This document shows positions 22,543 through 22,593 of a DNA stretch of 22,593 nucleotides, one piece after another. This DNA is from a virus: positions 1 to 22,593 of IMG/VR virus record IMGVR_UViG_3300031227_000472. One strand, 5' to 3'. The notes under the pieces were generated by a model that searched no databases, was not told the origin of the DNA, and saw nothing but the letters and a program-made list of their open reading frames with translations. The first letter of the stretch is position 1, and each line of letters begins with the position of its first letter. The translations under genes were made by a program, and so were the position numbers.

Positions 22543-22593
22543 ATGAGAATCGCTCTACTCTATACATTTTTATCCCTGTGGACCGCCCTGACA
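22543..22593 (+). CDS. Start of a gene with hydrophobic N-terminus (truncated by the window)
   Basis: ATG 22543 follows a GGGGGG tract (22532-22537) that can act as SD. Only 17 codons are present: MRIALLYTFLSLWTALT. The charged start and hydrophobic run suggest a signal peptide or first membrane segment. It has its own promoter and leader upstream, apart from the phage operon, like a moron gene. The product cannot be told. Confidence 0.5.
   Translation, partial: MRIALLYTFLSLWTALT

Noticed and set aside
1-22593. Phage-wide reassignment of TAG (genetic code 15)
   Set aside because: Long genes such as the terminase, portal and fibre contain no in-frame TAG; only 3039, 8767 and 21594 use TAG as stops, so recoding is not general.
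22351-22593. Retron-type RNA
   Set aside because: No reverse transcriptase follows in the visible codons, and the crossing pairings do not follow the retron layout, though the gene at 22543 is cut off.

Overview
The window is most of the structural and lysis region of a double-stranded DNA tailed phage or prophage. All genes run on the + strand. They are packed head to tail, mostly with ATGA or TAATG overlaps and visible Shine-Dalgarno (SD) sites. The order is that of a lambda-like siphovirus: ParB-like protein, large terminase, three small genes, gpW-like connector, lambda-type portal, ClpP-type protease/scaffold, major capsid, head-tail joining and neck genes, tail terminator, tube candidate, chaperone candidate, short tape measure, distal tail genes, a long tail fibre, and a lysis cluster. 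No integrase, replication gene, small terminase or endolysin is visible. The host cannot be named. Ordinary bacterial SD and sigma-70-like signals fit a Gram-negative-type bacterium, and the fibre style resembles uncultivated phages from metagenomes, but that is only an impression.

Layout: 39-3505 packaging genes plus small unknown and zinc-ribbon genes; 3545-3593 a strong terminator-like hairpin just before gpW; 3598-9797 head genes; 9806-9853 a long hairpin after the capsid gene; 9867-11307 connector and tail-completion genes; 11307-12408 a secreted-type protein and a glycosyltransferase; 12422-14625 tail tube, chaperone and tape measure; 14625-20577 distal tail and fibre genes; 20616-21344 a methyltransferase; 21349-22155 small membrane and lysis candidates; 22156-22542 a non-coding stretch with several hairpins, a good promoter and a structured leader or small RNA; 22543 to the end, the first 17 codons of another gene.

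The most unusual feature is that four genes inside the virion operon (6794, 8405, 11307, 17542) begin with what look like classical Sec signal peptides, although head and tail proteins normally assemble in the cytoplasm. Two of the four are interrupted: 8405 by an in-frame amber codon and 11307 by a -1 frame change. In both cases the displaced continuation looks like protein and ends exactly at the next gene's start signals. The second notable feature is the region 22351-22543, where a TTGACA promoter precedes an RNA with 12-bp and 11-bp complementary arms that cross each other and a U-rich end, placed just before the start of the last gene. It looks like a pseudoknotted RNA or an attenuator.
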